In this document: in pieces, positions 17,234-25,100 of the stretch | How positions within the stretch are numbered: the first letter of the stretch is position 1 | Layout of the letters: each line of letters starts with the position of its first letter | Assembly (NCBI GenBank): GCA_019694835.1 | Contig: JAIBBE010000005.1 | Coordinates: 1-50,736, forward strand | Source: Fimbriimonadaceae bacterium | GTDB lineage: Bacteria; Armatimonadota; Fimbriimonadia; Fimbriimonadales; Fimbriimonadaceae | Direction: 5' to 3' | DNA: 50,736 nt | Program-made: the position numbers and the translations under genes | Notes under the pieces: model-generated | Told to the model about the DNA's origin: nothing | The model's input: only the letters and a program-made list of their open reading frames with translations | The model's database searches: none

Positions 17234-17279
17234 TACGTCTTGGTATGGGGCGAGGGATAGCGGCCATAATCGGCCCGTC

Positions 17280-17924
17280 ATGACGGAAATCCAGCTGAGG
17301 GCATTGATTTGTGAGATTGGGCGCCGATTGTGGCAGCGGGGGCTGATCGGGGCTGCGGAGGGCAATCTCAGTTGCAGACTCAGTCCGCGCCAGATTCTCT
17401 GTACGCCAGCCGGGCTCAGCAAGGGCCACCTCAAGCCGGACGACTTGGTGGTCACCGACCTCAAGGGCACCCCCACCCGCGAAGGAGCGGTGCCGACCAC
17501 AGAACTGGCGCTTCACCTGCGCATCTATCAGCTTCGCAAGGACTGCCAGGCGGTCATCCACGCCCACCCTCCCGTCGCGACCGGCTTCGCACTTGCCGGT
17601 GAGGAAATCCCCGACAACCTCATGCCCGAATCGGCCAATGTCCTGGGCAGCGTGGCTACGGTGCCTTTCGCGATGCCCGGCACCAACGAGGTTCCGGACC
17701 AAATTGAGCCGCTGCTGGCTGACCACAAGACCTTCCTGATGAGCCATCACGGAGCAGTCGTTCTAGGCAGGGACTTGGTGGACGCCTACAACCGGATGGA
17801 GACGCTCGAACGGGTGGCACGGACGTACCTGACGGCCCGGATGCTAGACGGGGCGAAGCCGATGCCGCCCGGAGCGTTCGATTTCCTTCTCGCTCACGGC
17901 CTAAATGGGCGACTCGACGCCTAG
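17280..17924 (+). CDS. Class II aldolase/adducin family protein (fuculose-phosphate-aldolase-like)
   Basis: 214 residues, the normal length. Zinc ligands are His94 and His96 (VIHAHPP) and His156/157 (SHHGAV); the candidate catalytic acid Glu75 sits in VPTTELALHLRIY. EGNLSCRL, CTPAGLSKGHL and MPGTNEVPDQI are family landmarks. These enzymes cleave or form C-C bonds of sugar phosphates (fuculose-1-P, ribulose-5-P epimerisation); the exact substrate cannot be read off. A CATAAT box is 9 nt before ATG 17280. The stop codon overlaps the convergent gene at 17921 by 4 nt. Confidence 0.87.
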   Translation: MTEIQLRALICEIGRRLWQRGLIGAAEGNLSCRLSPRQILCTPAGLSKGHLKPDDLVVTDLKGTPTREGAVPTTELALHLRIYQLRKDCQAVIHAHPPVATGFALAGEEIPDNLMPESANVLGSVATVPFAMPGTNEVPDQIEPLLADHKTFLMSHHGAVVLGRDLVDAYNRMETLERVARTYLTARMLDGAKPMPPGAFDFLLAHGLNGRLDA

Positions 17925-18835
17925 GCACTCCACGGTTTGATCTCGCCGAGTTCCTGGCCGGTGTCATCAATGCGCAGCGATCCCACGCGGAGAATGCGGA
18001 CCGGGGCGGGCGGAACTGCAGTGCAGCGGGCGATCGCGACTCGTCGCTCGAAGTCGATTGACTGCAGCATTCCCATGCCAAAATCCACCCCCTCTTGGTC
18101 GGCGAAGCTGCAAAGGAGACCGGAATAGGCCTCAGGCGCGATGACTGTCGCTGTAGCGGCGTGGGTCAGGTCGAGTGCGAGCGCCATCTGATCAGGCGAC
18201 AACTCGTGGCGGGCAACGATTAGGGCGGTCGCGCCGAACGACTCGGCATAGAGAGCCCCTTCCGGAGAGGTGCGGGCGAGGGTTGCGGCGGACACTTCGA
18301 TACCGCTTCCGAGTCGGAGTCCTTCGATGCTGACGCGGTCGAGTGGCACTTCGTGGGGTATGGCTTGCTCGATAAGCTCGATCCAGCGGGCCCGACGCTG
18401 GGCGGATCTGACGAGGTCGTGGAAGGGAGGTTCGAGCACCACGCGCTGCGGCCCAACCGGCCAGCCAGCGCCCTCGAAGTCCGTTGCGTCCGGTACGAGG
18501 ATTTCCTCAGGGCGTAGTAGCTGTGCGATCGCCAGGCAAAGGTGGCGAATGACCGGGGTGTGCCGGTAAACGGGCAGTAGAGCGACCCATTCGGGCCGTA
18601 AATGCTCTTGGATCGCCGCAACCCCCGCGATGACGGCGAGTGGATTCCGGGTTGCATCGAGGCTGCCGATGAATCGCCAATGCGGGCACTTCTCACCCCG
18701 GATGAGAGCCACGCGGGCGGGGGTGCCGTAGTTGGTGTCGGCGGGGTCGATCACGAGCAGGTCGCGATCCTTGCGGTGCGTCTTTACCCACTCGCGCCAG
18801 GTGTGGTCTGGGCTTCCAACGAGGAGGGACGTCAT
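17921..18835 (-). CDS. Conserved hypothetical protein
   Basis: 304 residues, soluble and without a signal peptide. Not recognised with confidence. The N-terminal 100 residues have alternating beta/alpha pattern (LLVIDPADTNYGTPARVALI, WVALLPVYRHTPVIRHLCLA); the C-terminal 60 residues (VDFGMGMLQSIDFERRVAIA, then VRILRVGSLRIDDTGQELGE) resemble the C-terminal beta domain of Clp1/polynucleotide-kinase-like proteins, but no Walker A motif is present. Start ATG 18835 lies 9 nt after the terminator hairpin of the upstream gene. Its stop overlaps the aldolase stop. Confidence 0.65.
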   Translation of the reverse strand: MTSLLVGSPDHTWREWVKTHRKDRDLLVIDPADTNYGTPARVALIRGEKCPHWRFIGSLDATRNPLAVIAGVAAIQEHLRPEWVALLPVYRHTPVIRHLCLAIAQLLRPEEILVPDATDFEGAGWPVGPQRVVLEPPFHDLVRSAQRRARWIELIEQAIPHEVPLDRVSIEGLRLGSGIEVSAATLARTSPEGALYAESFGATALIVARHELSPDQMALALDLTHAATATVIAPEAYSGLLCSFADQEGVDFGMGMLQSIDFERRVAIARCTAVPPAPVRILRVGSLRIDDTGQELGEIKPWSA

Positions 18836-18843
18836 AATGACGA

Positions 18844-18870
18844 AAGAGGCGCGACGGAGTCACGCCTCTT
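18844..18870 (-). terminator. Terminator after the DUF4870 gene
   Basis: 8-bp stem AAGAGGCG (18844-18851) with CGCCTCTT (18863-18870), extendable by two pairs, around an 11-nt loop. Lies between the stop at 18886 and the next start at 18835. Confidence 0.65.
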
Positions 18871-18885
18871 CAAATCGGGACACGA

Positions 18886-19275
18886 TTAGACCTTGAACCA
18901 CTGGTTGGCCAGTTTGCCGATGACCGGCGGATCCCAATGCTCGCCGTTGATCGCCTTCATGATGGCCATGATCGTCAGTACGAGGTTGCCTATCGCAATG
19001 AGACCGATGACGGGGAAGGCCAAGAGCGCCAGAGGACCAGCGACCATGGCGAGCAAAAAGAAGACAATCCAGAGACCGATCGAAAGGCCCAAAGCCACAA
19101 TCATCTGGGTGAGGCACAACATAGCGTTTCGATAAACGAAAGGCTTGTCCTTGCCTGTCGACATAAAGATGAGTGGTGAGATGATACTGATTACAAATGC
19201 CAACACCCACACGAGCATGGCTTGAGTCTTTTCTTCCTGTGACGGGACGATTCCCGACGGTCCACCTACTTGCAT
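18886..19275 (-). CDS. DUF4870-family membrane protein
   Basis: 129 residues with about three TM helices: WVLAFVISIISPLIFM near the start, then two more. The pattern STGKDKPFVYRNAMLCLTQM with alternating aromatic residues, and a C-terminal HWDPPVIGKLANQWFKV, is characteristic of DUF4870 (Tic20-like), small membrane proteins of unknown function. GGAGGAATTGAAAGAT precedes ATG 19275; the TTG at 19284 would place the SD too close. A terminator follows. Confidence 0.8.
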   Translation of the reverse strand: MQVGGPSGIVPSQEEKTQAMLVWVLAFVISIISPLIFMSTGKDKPFVYRNAMLCLTQMIVALGLSIGLWIVFFLLAMVAGPLALLAFPVIGLIAIGNLVLTIMAIMKAINGEHWDPPVIGKLANQWFKV

Positions 19276-19330
19276 ATCTTTCAATTCCTCCGTTCGTCTG
19301 TTTGGACGATACCCGAGTGCGAAACGACGC

Positions 19331-21514
19331 TCATTTAGGACGAAGTTCCCAAACGATGCTGCTGGGGAAGCCTTTCACGATCCGGAGGCGACCCTTGGCG
19401 GCAGCGTCCGCGATGAGGGTGCGCCACTTGTTTCGGAGGTCGGAACTCAGGTCGGCTCTTTCTTGGTCCGTGTAGGGTCTCGCCGGTCCGTTCAGGCCGG
19501 CTGCTTCGGCGAACCGGTCCAAGCCCGGTCGGTCGAAGTACTGCAGATTCACATAGACATGGGTGAAACCTTGCGACAGCATCTCGTCTGACCACTCGTC
19601 CCCGTTCTCCAGCTGTTCGTACCGAATGCGGGTGCTATGGCCGGGATTGGCCCAGAAGTAGGGAACATCGAGCAGGTATCCGAACACCTCATCATAAAGC
19701 GCGACCTTGCCTCCCTTGGCCACCTCGTTCAGCGTCTTCGCGGGTTCGTGAAAGCTGAGGCCGGTCTTGAGGTAGTCGTCGACGCTTTGTCGACCCATGA
19801 CGACCGGAAGCTGGCGGTCGGTTTGGGCCGTTTTGATTAGCCAGAACGTGTAGGCGGCTTGGAGGACGATGATGATCGCCAGAACCCGTGGCGCGGCCGT
19901 CCCGCCCGCGCTCGCCGAATTTCCAAAGGGAGCCGCATGACTTCCGCTTGGCACTCGGGATTGAGTTCCACCTTCGCTGATCCCCTCTTCAATTTGGGAA
20001 TTTGCACTGCGCGGGCGGGACGGCCGCGCCACGGGGTTCAGACTTTCAGAATCAGCCGTTCCGCTTCCGCTTGGCACTCGGGATTGAGTTCCACCTTCGC
20101 TGATCCCCTCTTGAATTTGGGAATTTGCACCGCGCGGGCGGGACGGCCGCGCCACGGCGGTCCAGACTCCGGACAGGACGGCGAGAGGCACGACAAGACT
20201 GGTCAGGTAGCGGCTCTGTTGGCTCAGGAAAAACCACATCAGAAGACTCACGCCGACCACACCGAGCACCAACGCATCACGACGCGAGAGCCGACAAGTC
20301 CCGACCCCCAGCAAGGCGGCGAGGATGATGGCGGCACCAAGCGCACCCATCGGGAAACCACGGCCTTCGGTCTGACCGGGATTGATGTACCGACCGGGCT
20401 GAAAGGCCAAGCCGACGACCGCGCTCGGCAGTGCGGCAGGGTTGCGACCCGTCTCCGTCCGTCCGACTCCGAACGTCTGCTGCTCGTCGCGATAGATGGA
20501 AGCACGCCAGGCGTCCCAGTCGTGACCGCCGAGTTTCTCATAGAAGAACGGATACACCGGATTGCCAGTGTTGATCGCGGTGCGGACGTACCAGGGGCTT
20601 GCAATCACCACCGCCACCAACCCAGCCGCAAGAATCCGAACCAACATCGGCCGGCCCATGCGCAGCATCAGAACTGCCGTCCCGCAGACGAAGCACGAGG
20701 CAGCGATCGTCTGGAGCCCGGTGTACTTGCTCCCGGCCGCCAGGCCAAAAAGCACTGCCGCCAGCCCCCAGGAGCCATCCTCCCGGGTGACCGCCTCGGC
20801 GAGATACAGGATGCCGAGGCCGGCGAAGAGGCCATGGGCGACGTCGATATATCCCGATCCACTTTCCCACAGAACAACCGGCACACCGACGAATGCCAGC
20901 GCCGCCCACCAGCCAGCAGCGGTCTTTCCCGTCCATCGCCGAGCCATGCCGAACACGGCCATCGCGCCGAAGACAAGGAAGCCGATCGTGAAGGTCTTCG
21001 CCCCCGTTTGTCCGCCCCATTGGAGGCCCCAGATGTAGAGATTGTCAACGGTGAATGGGAAGTTGCTGTGGTGGATGAACGGGATGTAAACCATCTTTCC
21101 CGCTTCCAGCCACAGCTTGGGGACGGCCAAGTGATAGGCCAGCGAATCCCAGTCCATGCTGTCGCTCGGGGCGAGCGCGTTCACGACCGGAAGCAGCATC
21201 AGCAAGACCAGCGCAGCCGGGGCGAGGAGCCAGGGACCGGTCGAGAGCTTGAACTTGCCGTCGGTCTTGAAGCCGGTCGTGAAGTAATTCCAGCCTGCCA
21301 AGACGCCCAACAAAGCGATGACCCAGATGAGCGCGGGAATCTTGATGCCACCGGGAACGAGACCGATGAAAAACGTGATCCAGCCCAGCGCGCCGAGCCC
21401 AACCAATCCGCCCACCCCGAGCCTTTCGGCAGGATCAAGGGGACGCTTCAGCCGCCACAGCACCCCGCCACCACCCAGGGCCGCAAGGATGCAAAGAAGC
21501 AACGTGACCAGCAT
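19331..21514 (-). CDS. Membrane glycosyltransferase, GT39/ArnT-like, with an in-frame repeat insertion
   Basis: 727 residues with about 12 hydrophobic segments. The first luminal loop has the acidic motif APSDSMDWDSLAYHLAVPKL, and later loops include ASPWYVRTAINTGNPVYPFF, both hallmarks of polyprenyl-phosphate-sugar-dependent GT39-type transferases that act on the outer face of the membrane. Residues about 453-543 (plus-strand 19887-20156) are a Pro/Ser/Gly-rich stretch made of two 41-residue tandem copies, inserted between TM segments ending SGVWTAV and beginning RVLAIIIVLQAA. Removing it gives about 637 residues, closer to the family norm. A soluble 130-residue domain follows the last helix. 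Acceptor and donor are unknown. Confidence 0.85.
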   Translation of the reverse strand: MLVTLLLCILAALGGGGVLWRLKRPLDPAERLGVGGLVGLGALGWITFFIGLVPGGIKIPALIWVIALLGVLAGWNYFTTGFKTDGKFKLSTGPWLLAPAALVLLMLLPVVNALAPSDSMDWDSLAYHLAVPKLWLEAGKMVYIPFIHHSNFPFTVDNLYIWGLQWGGQTGAKTFTIGFLVFGAMAVFGMARRWTGKTAAGWWAALAFVGVPVVLWESGSGYIDVAHGLFAGLGILYLAEAVTREDGSWGLAAVLFGLAAGSKYTGLQTIAASCFVCGTAVLMLRMGRPMLVRILAAGLVAVVIASPWYVRTAINTGNPVYPFFYEKLGGHDWDAWRASIYRDEQQTFGVGRTETGRNPAALPSAVVGLAFQPGRYINPGQTEGRGFPMGALGAAIILAALLGVGTCRLSRRDALVLGVVGVSLLMWFFLSQQSRYLTSLVVPLAVLSGVWTAVARPSRPRGANSQIQEGISEGGTQSRVPSGSGTADSESLNPVARPSRPRSANSQIEEGISEGGTQSRVPSGSHAAPFGNSASAGGTAAPRVLAIIIVLQAAYTFWLIKTAQTDRQLPVVMGRQSVDDYLKTGLSFHEPAKTLNEVAKGGKVALYDEVFGYLLDVPYFWANPGHSTRIRYEQLENGDEWSDEMLSQGFTHVYVNLQYFDRPGLDRFAEAAGLNGPARPYTDQERADLSSDLRNKWRTLIADAAAKGRLRIVKGFPSSIVWELRPK
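19887..20156. repeat. Palindromic element tandemly duplicated (123-bp period) inside a coding sequence
   Basis: A 24-bp sequence (19887-19910) is inverted at 20010-20033 and again at 20133-20156, all perfect. The unit between the last two, including the block starting CTTCCGCTTG (19941 and 20064), repeats directly with a 123-nt period, an exact multiple of three, so the glycosyltransferase frame survives. Sequence style (GCGCGGCCGTCCCGCCCGCG) is that of interspersed REP-like repeats. Confidence 0.9.
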
Positions 21515-21559
21515 GAGCCCCTAGTATGAACGCCGGATGGGTCACAATCGTGGGGTCGG

Positions 21560-22168
21560 ATGAAACCTCTGCGCCTCGCCGTCCTCGGCATCGGCAGCGT
21601 TCGCTGCGCACCCCCAATCATCGGAGCCCTCGCGAGCTATTTCGGCGATCAGGATCTCGAGGTTCGGCTCTATGACGAAGACGCGGAGCGCCTCGACCTC
21701 TTCGACCGGCTTGCACGCCGCTGCTTCGCAGTCGAGAAAGCCAAGCACCTGCTCATCGCGGTCGATGACGTCCGTGAGGCTCTTGAAGGTGCGGATATGG
21801 TCATTCTCGCCATCGGCGAGAATTGTGCGCGCCGCTTTCTCAAGAAGCACACGGAGAAGGGCAAAGGGAAGAAGGTCAAGGTTGGTGCATCGCGCGAAGA
21901 GGTCATGCGGGCAGCACTTGACTCCATGATGCGATCAGTCCCTGATGGAGCACCCGTCCTCGACCTCACTCGGGGCACTGGTCCAAGACCCGACACTCAT
22001 CATCTCGACTGGCCTGCGGAGTTGAGCGAGATCCAGCGGCAGGAGACCCCTTTTCAGGTGCTGCGTTGGATTCGGGCAGAAGACCTGCTAGGTCCTCTGA
22101 TCGACGCGCACCGTCGATCCCCGATCAAAGATTGGATCGATGCCAGTTCACCAAATGCGCATGAGTAG
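21560..22168 (+). CDS. GH4-like NAD(P)-binding domain protein, N-terminal half only
   Basis: 202 residues. The N-terminus has a Rossmann start (RLAVLGIGSVRCAPPIIGAL) followed by DLEVRLYDEDAERLDLFDRL, AVDDVREALEGADMVILAIG and a run of Lys/Arg, matching the NAD-binding half of glycoside hydrolase family 4 (whose full length is about 430 residues). The metal-binding Cys/His motifs and the catalytic Tyr of the C-terminal half are missing; the remaining 60 residues include RGTGPRPDTHHLDWPAELSE. It may be a truncated paralog or a stand-alone dehydrogenase-like fold. GTG 21551 is an alternative start. Divergent from the glycosyltransferase gene, 45 bp apart. Confidence 0.6.
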   Translation: MKPLRLAVLGIGSVRCAPPIIGALASYFGDQDLEVRLYDEDAERLDLFDRLARRCFAVEKAKHLLIAVDDVREALEGADMVILAIGENCARRFLKKHTEKGKGKKVKVGASREEVMRAALDSMMRSVPDGAPVLDLTRGTGPRPDTHHLDWPAELSEIQRQETPFQVLRWIRAEDLLGPLIDAHRRSPIKDWIDASSPNAHE

Positions 22169-22171
22169 AAG

Positions 22172-22840
22172 TCAGCCGATGGTTTGCACGTAACGCGAAA
22201 CTCGGCCCGTCTGCTGTCCTTTCACGCGATACTCGACGCGGGTGGGGAGCCCGGATTTGAGGTCGACCGTCATCCTCATCGGTCCGATTGGCTCGACTGG
22301 GATAAGGAACCGGATGTTGGTCACTTCGATTTCGGCCACGTCTTGCTCGATGGATTTCAGCGTGTAAGTAGCGCTCGTGCAGCCGCCAGTTGCGGTGGTA
22401 GACCCGCGCCACGAATCGCCGACTCCGACCGGCCGGGTGGGGAATTCGCACAGGTACAGACCTGCTTCTTCCAGCAGGGGCATCAGATCCGCTTGCGGCG
22501 TCCCGAACTCCAAAACGGTCATCTCGCCCGTTCGCTGGGCTTGATCGGTCCAACTGAACGTGACCGATGGGTTCGTCAGCATTCGGCTGAGATCCGTGGA
22601 ACGGTCTTTGCCATCAAGGGTCATGCCGACCAATGAGCACTGCAACGTGGTGGCGCGTCCCTTGTTCCGTAGCACGCGAATCGCTTCTCGAATTTCGCCG
22701 CTTGTCTTGGGATTGTCGCGATCAACCTTCAGGCTGACTGTGAACTCCTGTCCCGCCTGCAAGTTCAACCGAAGAACGTGGTTTCCCACATCTGATGCCT
22801 GCGGCGGTTTCATCATGACAAGGACGAGGAGGCCAACCAT
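22172..22840 (-). CDS. Exported protein of unknown function
   Basis: 222 residues. Start ATG 22840 gives a hydrophobic N-terminus (MVGLLVLVMMKPPQASDV) likely to be a signal. The frame extends upstream across a terminator hairpin, which makes longer starts improbable. Mature part: beta-rich, with FTVSLKVDRDNPKTSGEIRE, a GVGDSWRGSTT motif and FLIPVEPIGPMRMTVDLKSG near the end, reminiscent of DUF6263-like exported proteins that contain a GDSW turn. A possible TATCAA -10 lies 5 nt before the start. Converges with the GH4-like gene, 3 bp between stops. Confidence 0.7.
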   Translation of the reverse strand: MVGLLVLVMMKPPQASDVGNHVLRLNLQAGQEFTVSLKVDRDNPKTSGEIREAIRVLRNKGRATTLQCSLVGMTLDGKDRSTDLSRMLTNPSVTFSWTDQAQRTGEMTVLEFGTPQADLMPLLEEAGLYLCEFPTRPVGVGDSWRGSTTATGGCTSATYTLKSIEQDVAEIEVTNIRFLIPVEPIGPMRMTVDLKSGLPTRVEYRVKGQQTGRVSRYVQTIG

Positions 22841-22858
22841 CGTTGTTGATACGCAAGA

Positions 22859-22886
22859 GGGGCGAGGAGTAATCTCTCCTCGCCCC
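22859..22886 (-). terminator. Terminator of the PEP-CTERM gene at 22911
   Basis: Perfect 11-bp stem (22859-22869 with 22876-22886), 6-nt loop TAATCT, 24 nt beyond the stop of the minus-strand PEP-CTERM gene. Confidence 0.75.
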
Positions 22887-22910
22887 ATCTCGGCACGAAA
22901 TGTCGGCTGA

Positions 22911-23600
22911 CTATTTGCGCCGGCGTCGGATGAACGCAAGGACGCCAAGCGACAGGGCCGCCATCGTCGTCGGCTCAGGAACGAGTCGCATGTTGTCGTA
23001 GAACACATTCTGCGTCCCGTTGGCGAAAAGATCGACCGCTTGTAGGCTCAATCCTGAGTTGGCACCCGTCGTCCAAGTGCCGGACGAAAGCAGGTCACCA
23101 TTGATGAAGGTGGACTGGGTATTGGCTGACAGATCGAAATCAACGCGGATTTCGTTCCAAGCTCCGACGTTCATGGTGCGCGGTGTCTCGGATCGAAAGT
23201 CGTCGAGGACGCCTCCGTCTGCCGCGATATTGACTTCAATGCTCCAGTCCCAGTTTGGCGGGCCCGCATCGGAGTACTTATTCATCAGAATGAAATAGGT
23301 GTTCCCGGTTCGTCCCGTCGGAAGATACACGTTGGCATAGTACGTCCAAGCACCTGACGTCACTCCCGAGTACTCGTGGACCAGGTCACTCGCGCCGCCG
23401 ATTGCGGCCGAGTTGGGTGCACTGATCGCTTGGGCGCTCGATGTGAGTGCGCCAGCTCCGGGGTCGTTTTGCCAACCCTTCCAGCCACCTTGGCCGTGAA
23501 GCTGTGAACCGGTAGCATAGGAGTCGAAGTTGTCGCTCCATTGCGCCGACGCCGCTCCAGTAAGTCCGCCAAGGACGAGAACAAACACAAGGTATTTCAT
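22911..23600 (-). CDS. PEP-CTERM-anchored exported protein
   Basis: 229 residues. Sec signal 1-19 (MKYLVFVLVLGGLTGAASAQ), SD AGGAGG before ATG 23600. The mature domain (about 22-195) is a concanavalin-like beta sandwich typical of PEP-CTERM proteins (WSDNFDSYATGSQLHGQGGW, AWNEIRVDFDLSANTQSTF). The C-terminus has the sorting signal VPEPTTMAALSLG, a hydrophobic helix and the basic tail IRRRRK. Exosortase cleaves such tails during export to the envelope; no exosortase gene lies in this window. Confidence 0.9.
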   Translation of the reverse strand: MKYLVFVLVLGGLTGAASAQWSDNFDSYATGSQLHGQGGWKGWQNDPGAGALTSSAQAISAPNSAAIGGASDLVHEYSGVTSGAWTYYANVYLPTGRTGNTYFILMNKYSDAGPPNWDWSIEVNIAADGGVLDDFRSETPRTMNVGAWNEIRVDFDLSANTQSTFINGDLLSSGTWTTGANSGLSLQAVDLFANGTQNVFYDNMRLVPEPTTMAALSLGVLAFIRRRRK

Positions 23601-23759
23601 GGAATCCTCCTCTCAAAGAAATAACAGGCATAACCCTGTCATCTCATTCAGGATACAACGAATTCTGCTGAATCGATTACCAGGTTTTCTAAAATATCCG
23701 TTGGCGCTGCCGTCTGGCCCGCGCTGTCACCGACTCCAAGGGTCGCAGAACTGTTTCGC

Positions 23760-24854
23760 TTAGTCGCCTGTCAGGCCGTAATTCGCGCTCAGAATCGCGT
23801 AGTCGGCGATGTCAACCGCTTCGTCGCCATTGAGATCGGCCATCGGTGCCCAACCAGGGTCACCAGGACTCGTGTCATAGGCCGAGGAGATCATCGCGTA
23901 GTCTCCGATTCCAATTTCGTTGTCGCCATCGCAGTCACCATTGATGAGACTGAAGTTCACCGTTGCACCATTTTCATCGAACGTAACGGGGAAGCATTGC
24001 CGCAACCAATGCGAGGCCTTCACGCAAACGGTGTAATCTCCTTCCAGACAAGCCAGTATGGGGATGGATGACTCGCTGCTCAGAAGAATCGTATCTTCGC
24101 GCACGACGGCACCATCGCTGGGTTTCATGATCGTAACGGTAATCGGAACTTGATAAGGATCGCCCACATAGTCCTGCAGCTCGCCATTGATGTACAGATT
24201 GGACTCGAACGGGTGCGTACTGATGCAGAAGTAGGTCGCCAAGAAATCGCTAAAGAGCTGACTTGGAGGGCGCTGGATCAGCAGTTCAATCGTGGTTCCT
24301 GGGACGACCACGACCTCAAGCGCACCCGATCCTCCACTGCCCTCATTAAGGTTCATGCGGATTTGAGAGTTGTATGGATTGACGTCGGGGAAGGTCCCTT
24401 CGGTGACGCTCGCTCCGTTGACCAGGATATACCAATTCATGGTGCGTCCAATATGTCGCGGAGGCCAAATCTGGCCATGCAGATAGACGGTTCCGGACAT
24501 GGGACTCGTCCACATGGCGCTCGTGAATTCGGTGCCGGTACGCCAGGTTTCAGCACCGTGCGCAAAGATCGTCCCCCTCGGCAGGTCCATGTCATAGACA
24601 TTCTTGGTAATCGCTCGCCCCCAAGCAGGAACATGGGCAGTTTGGGTGATCTGTTCGTCAGCCCACATGGGCTGCTGGACGCCGGGCGCCCATTCAGCCC
24701 AATTCGTTGAAAAGGGAGAACTGGACGACCTCTTCAAAGTCCAAGGACCAAAGGGATTGGTCGCATCACTCCAGTCTGCCGACAGATTCCAGGTTGATGC
24801 ATTTGCAATGCCGAGAGTACCAACCGTCACCAAAGCACAAAGCCAACGCCGCAT
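23760..24854 (-). CDS. Secreted protein with HWLR module and dockerin-like C-terminus
   Basis: 364 residues. Signal at 1-20 (cleavage near NASTW), SD GGAGGG before ATG 24854. The N-terminal part (about 25-215) is Trp/Pro/Gly-rich with an MDLPRGTIFAHGAETW stretch and no known domain. Next comes the shared module: beta region with ITVTIMKPSDGAVV, then LEGDYTVCVKASHWLRQC, then two Ca-binding loops (DCDGDNEIGIGDY, DLNGDEAVDIADY). The second protein of this type in the region; it points away from the third at 25101, 246 bp apart. Confidence 0.83.
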   Translation of the reverse strand: MRRWLCALVTVGTLGIANASTWNLSADWSDATNPFGPWTLKRSSSSPFSTNWAEWAPGVQQPMWADEQITQTAHVPAWGRAITKNVYDMDLPRGTIFAHGAETWRTGTEFTSAMWTSPMSGTVYLHGQIWPPRHIGRTMNWYILVNGASVTEGTFPDVNPYNSQIRMNLNEGSGGSGALEVVVVPGTTIELLIQRPPSQLFSDFLATYFCISTHPFESNLYINGELQDYVGDPYQVPITVTIMKPSDGAVVREDTILLSSESSIPILACLEGDYTVCVKASHWLRQCFPVTFDENGATVNFSLINGDCDGDNEIGIGDYAMISSAYDTSPGDPGWAPMADLNGDEAVDIADYAILSANYGLTGD

Positions 24855-25100
24855 TTCATTACCCTCCGCGACACCTACGCGTCACACAACCTATTCTAGC
24901 GGCAGTTTTGCGGTCACGCAGAAACTTCAGCAAATTACTGGTAATTGTCCGGGTCGGATCGGTCGAAAGTCAAATTGCGGCACACCGTGGGTCATGTCAC
25001 TCGAAAGGGCCACACCGAGTTCCTATTTTTCTGCTGACCACGCCGCTCTTGAAAAGTAGAAGGAAGTGGTTGCTTCCCAACGCGAACATAGGAGAACAAC
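24855..25100. other. Divergent intergenic region, no gene seen
   Basis: 246 bp between two divergent dockerin-protein genes. It must hold both promoters. The plus-side gene has a clear SD (TAGGAGAACAAC). No palindrome of note and no RNA gene recognised. Confidence 0.5.

Noticed and set aside
19941..20156. Possible CRISPR-like array (repeated units)
   Set aside because: Only two copies, 123-bp period, inside a coding frame; palindromic ends fit an interspersed repeat, not a spacer array.
19859..21529. Long open frame on the plus strand opposite the glycosyltransferase gene
   Set aside because: Composition is low-complexity His/Arg/Pro/Glu, typical of a GC-rich antisense shadow; the minus frame has clear TM helices and family motifs.
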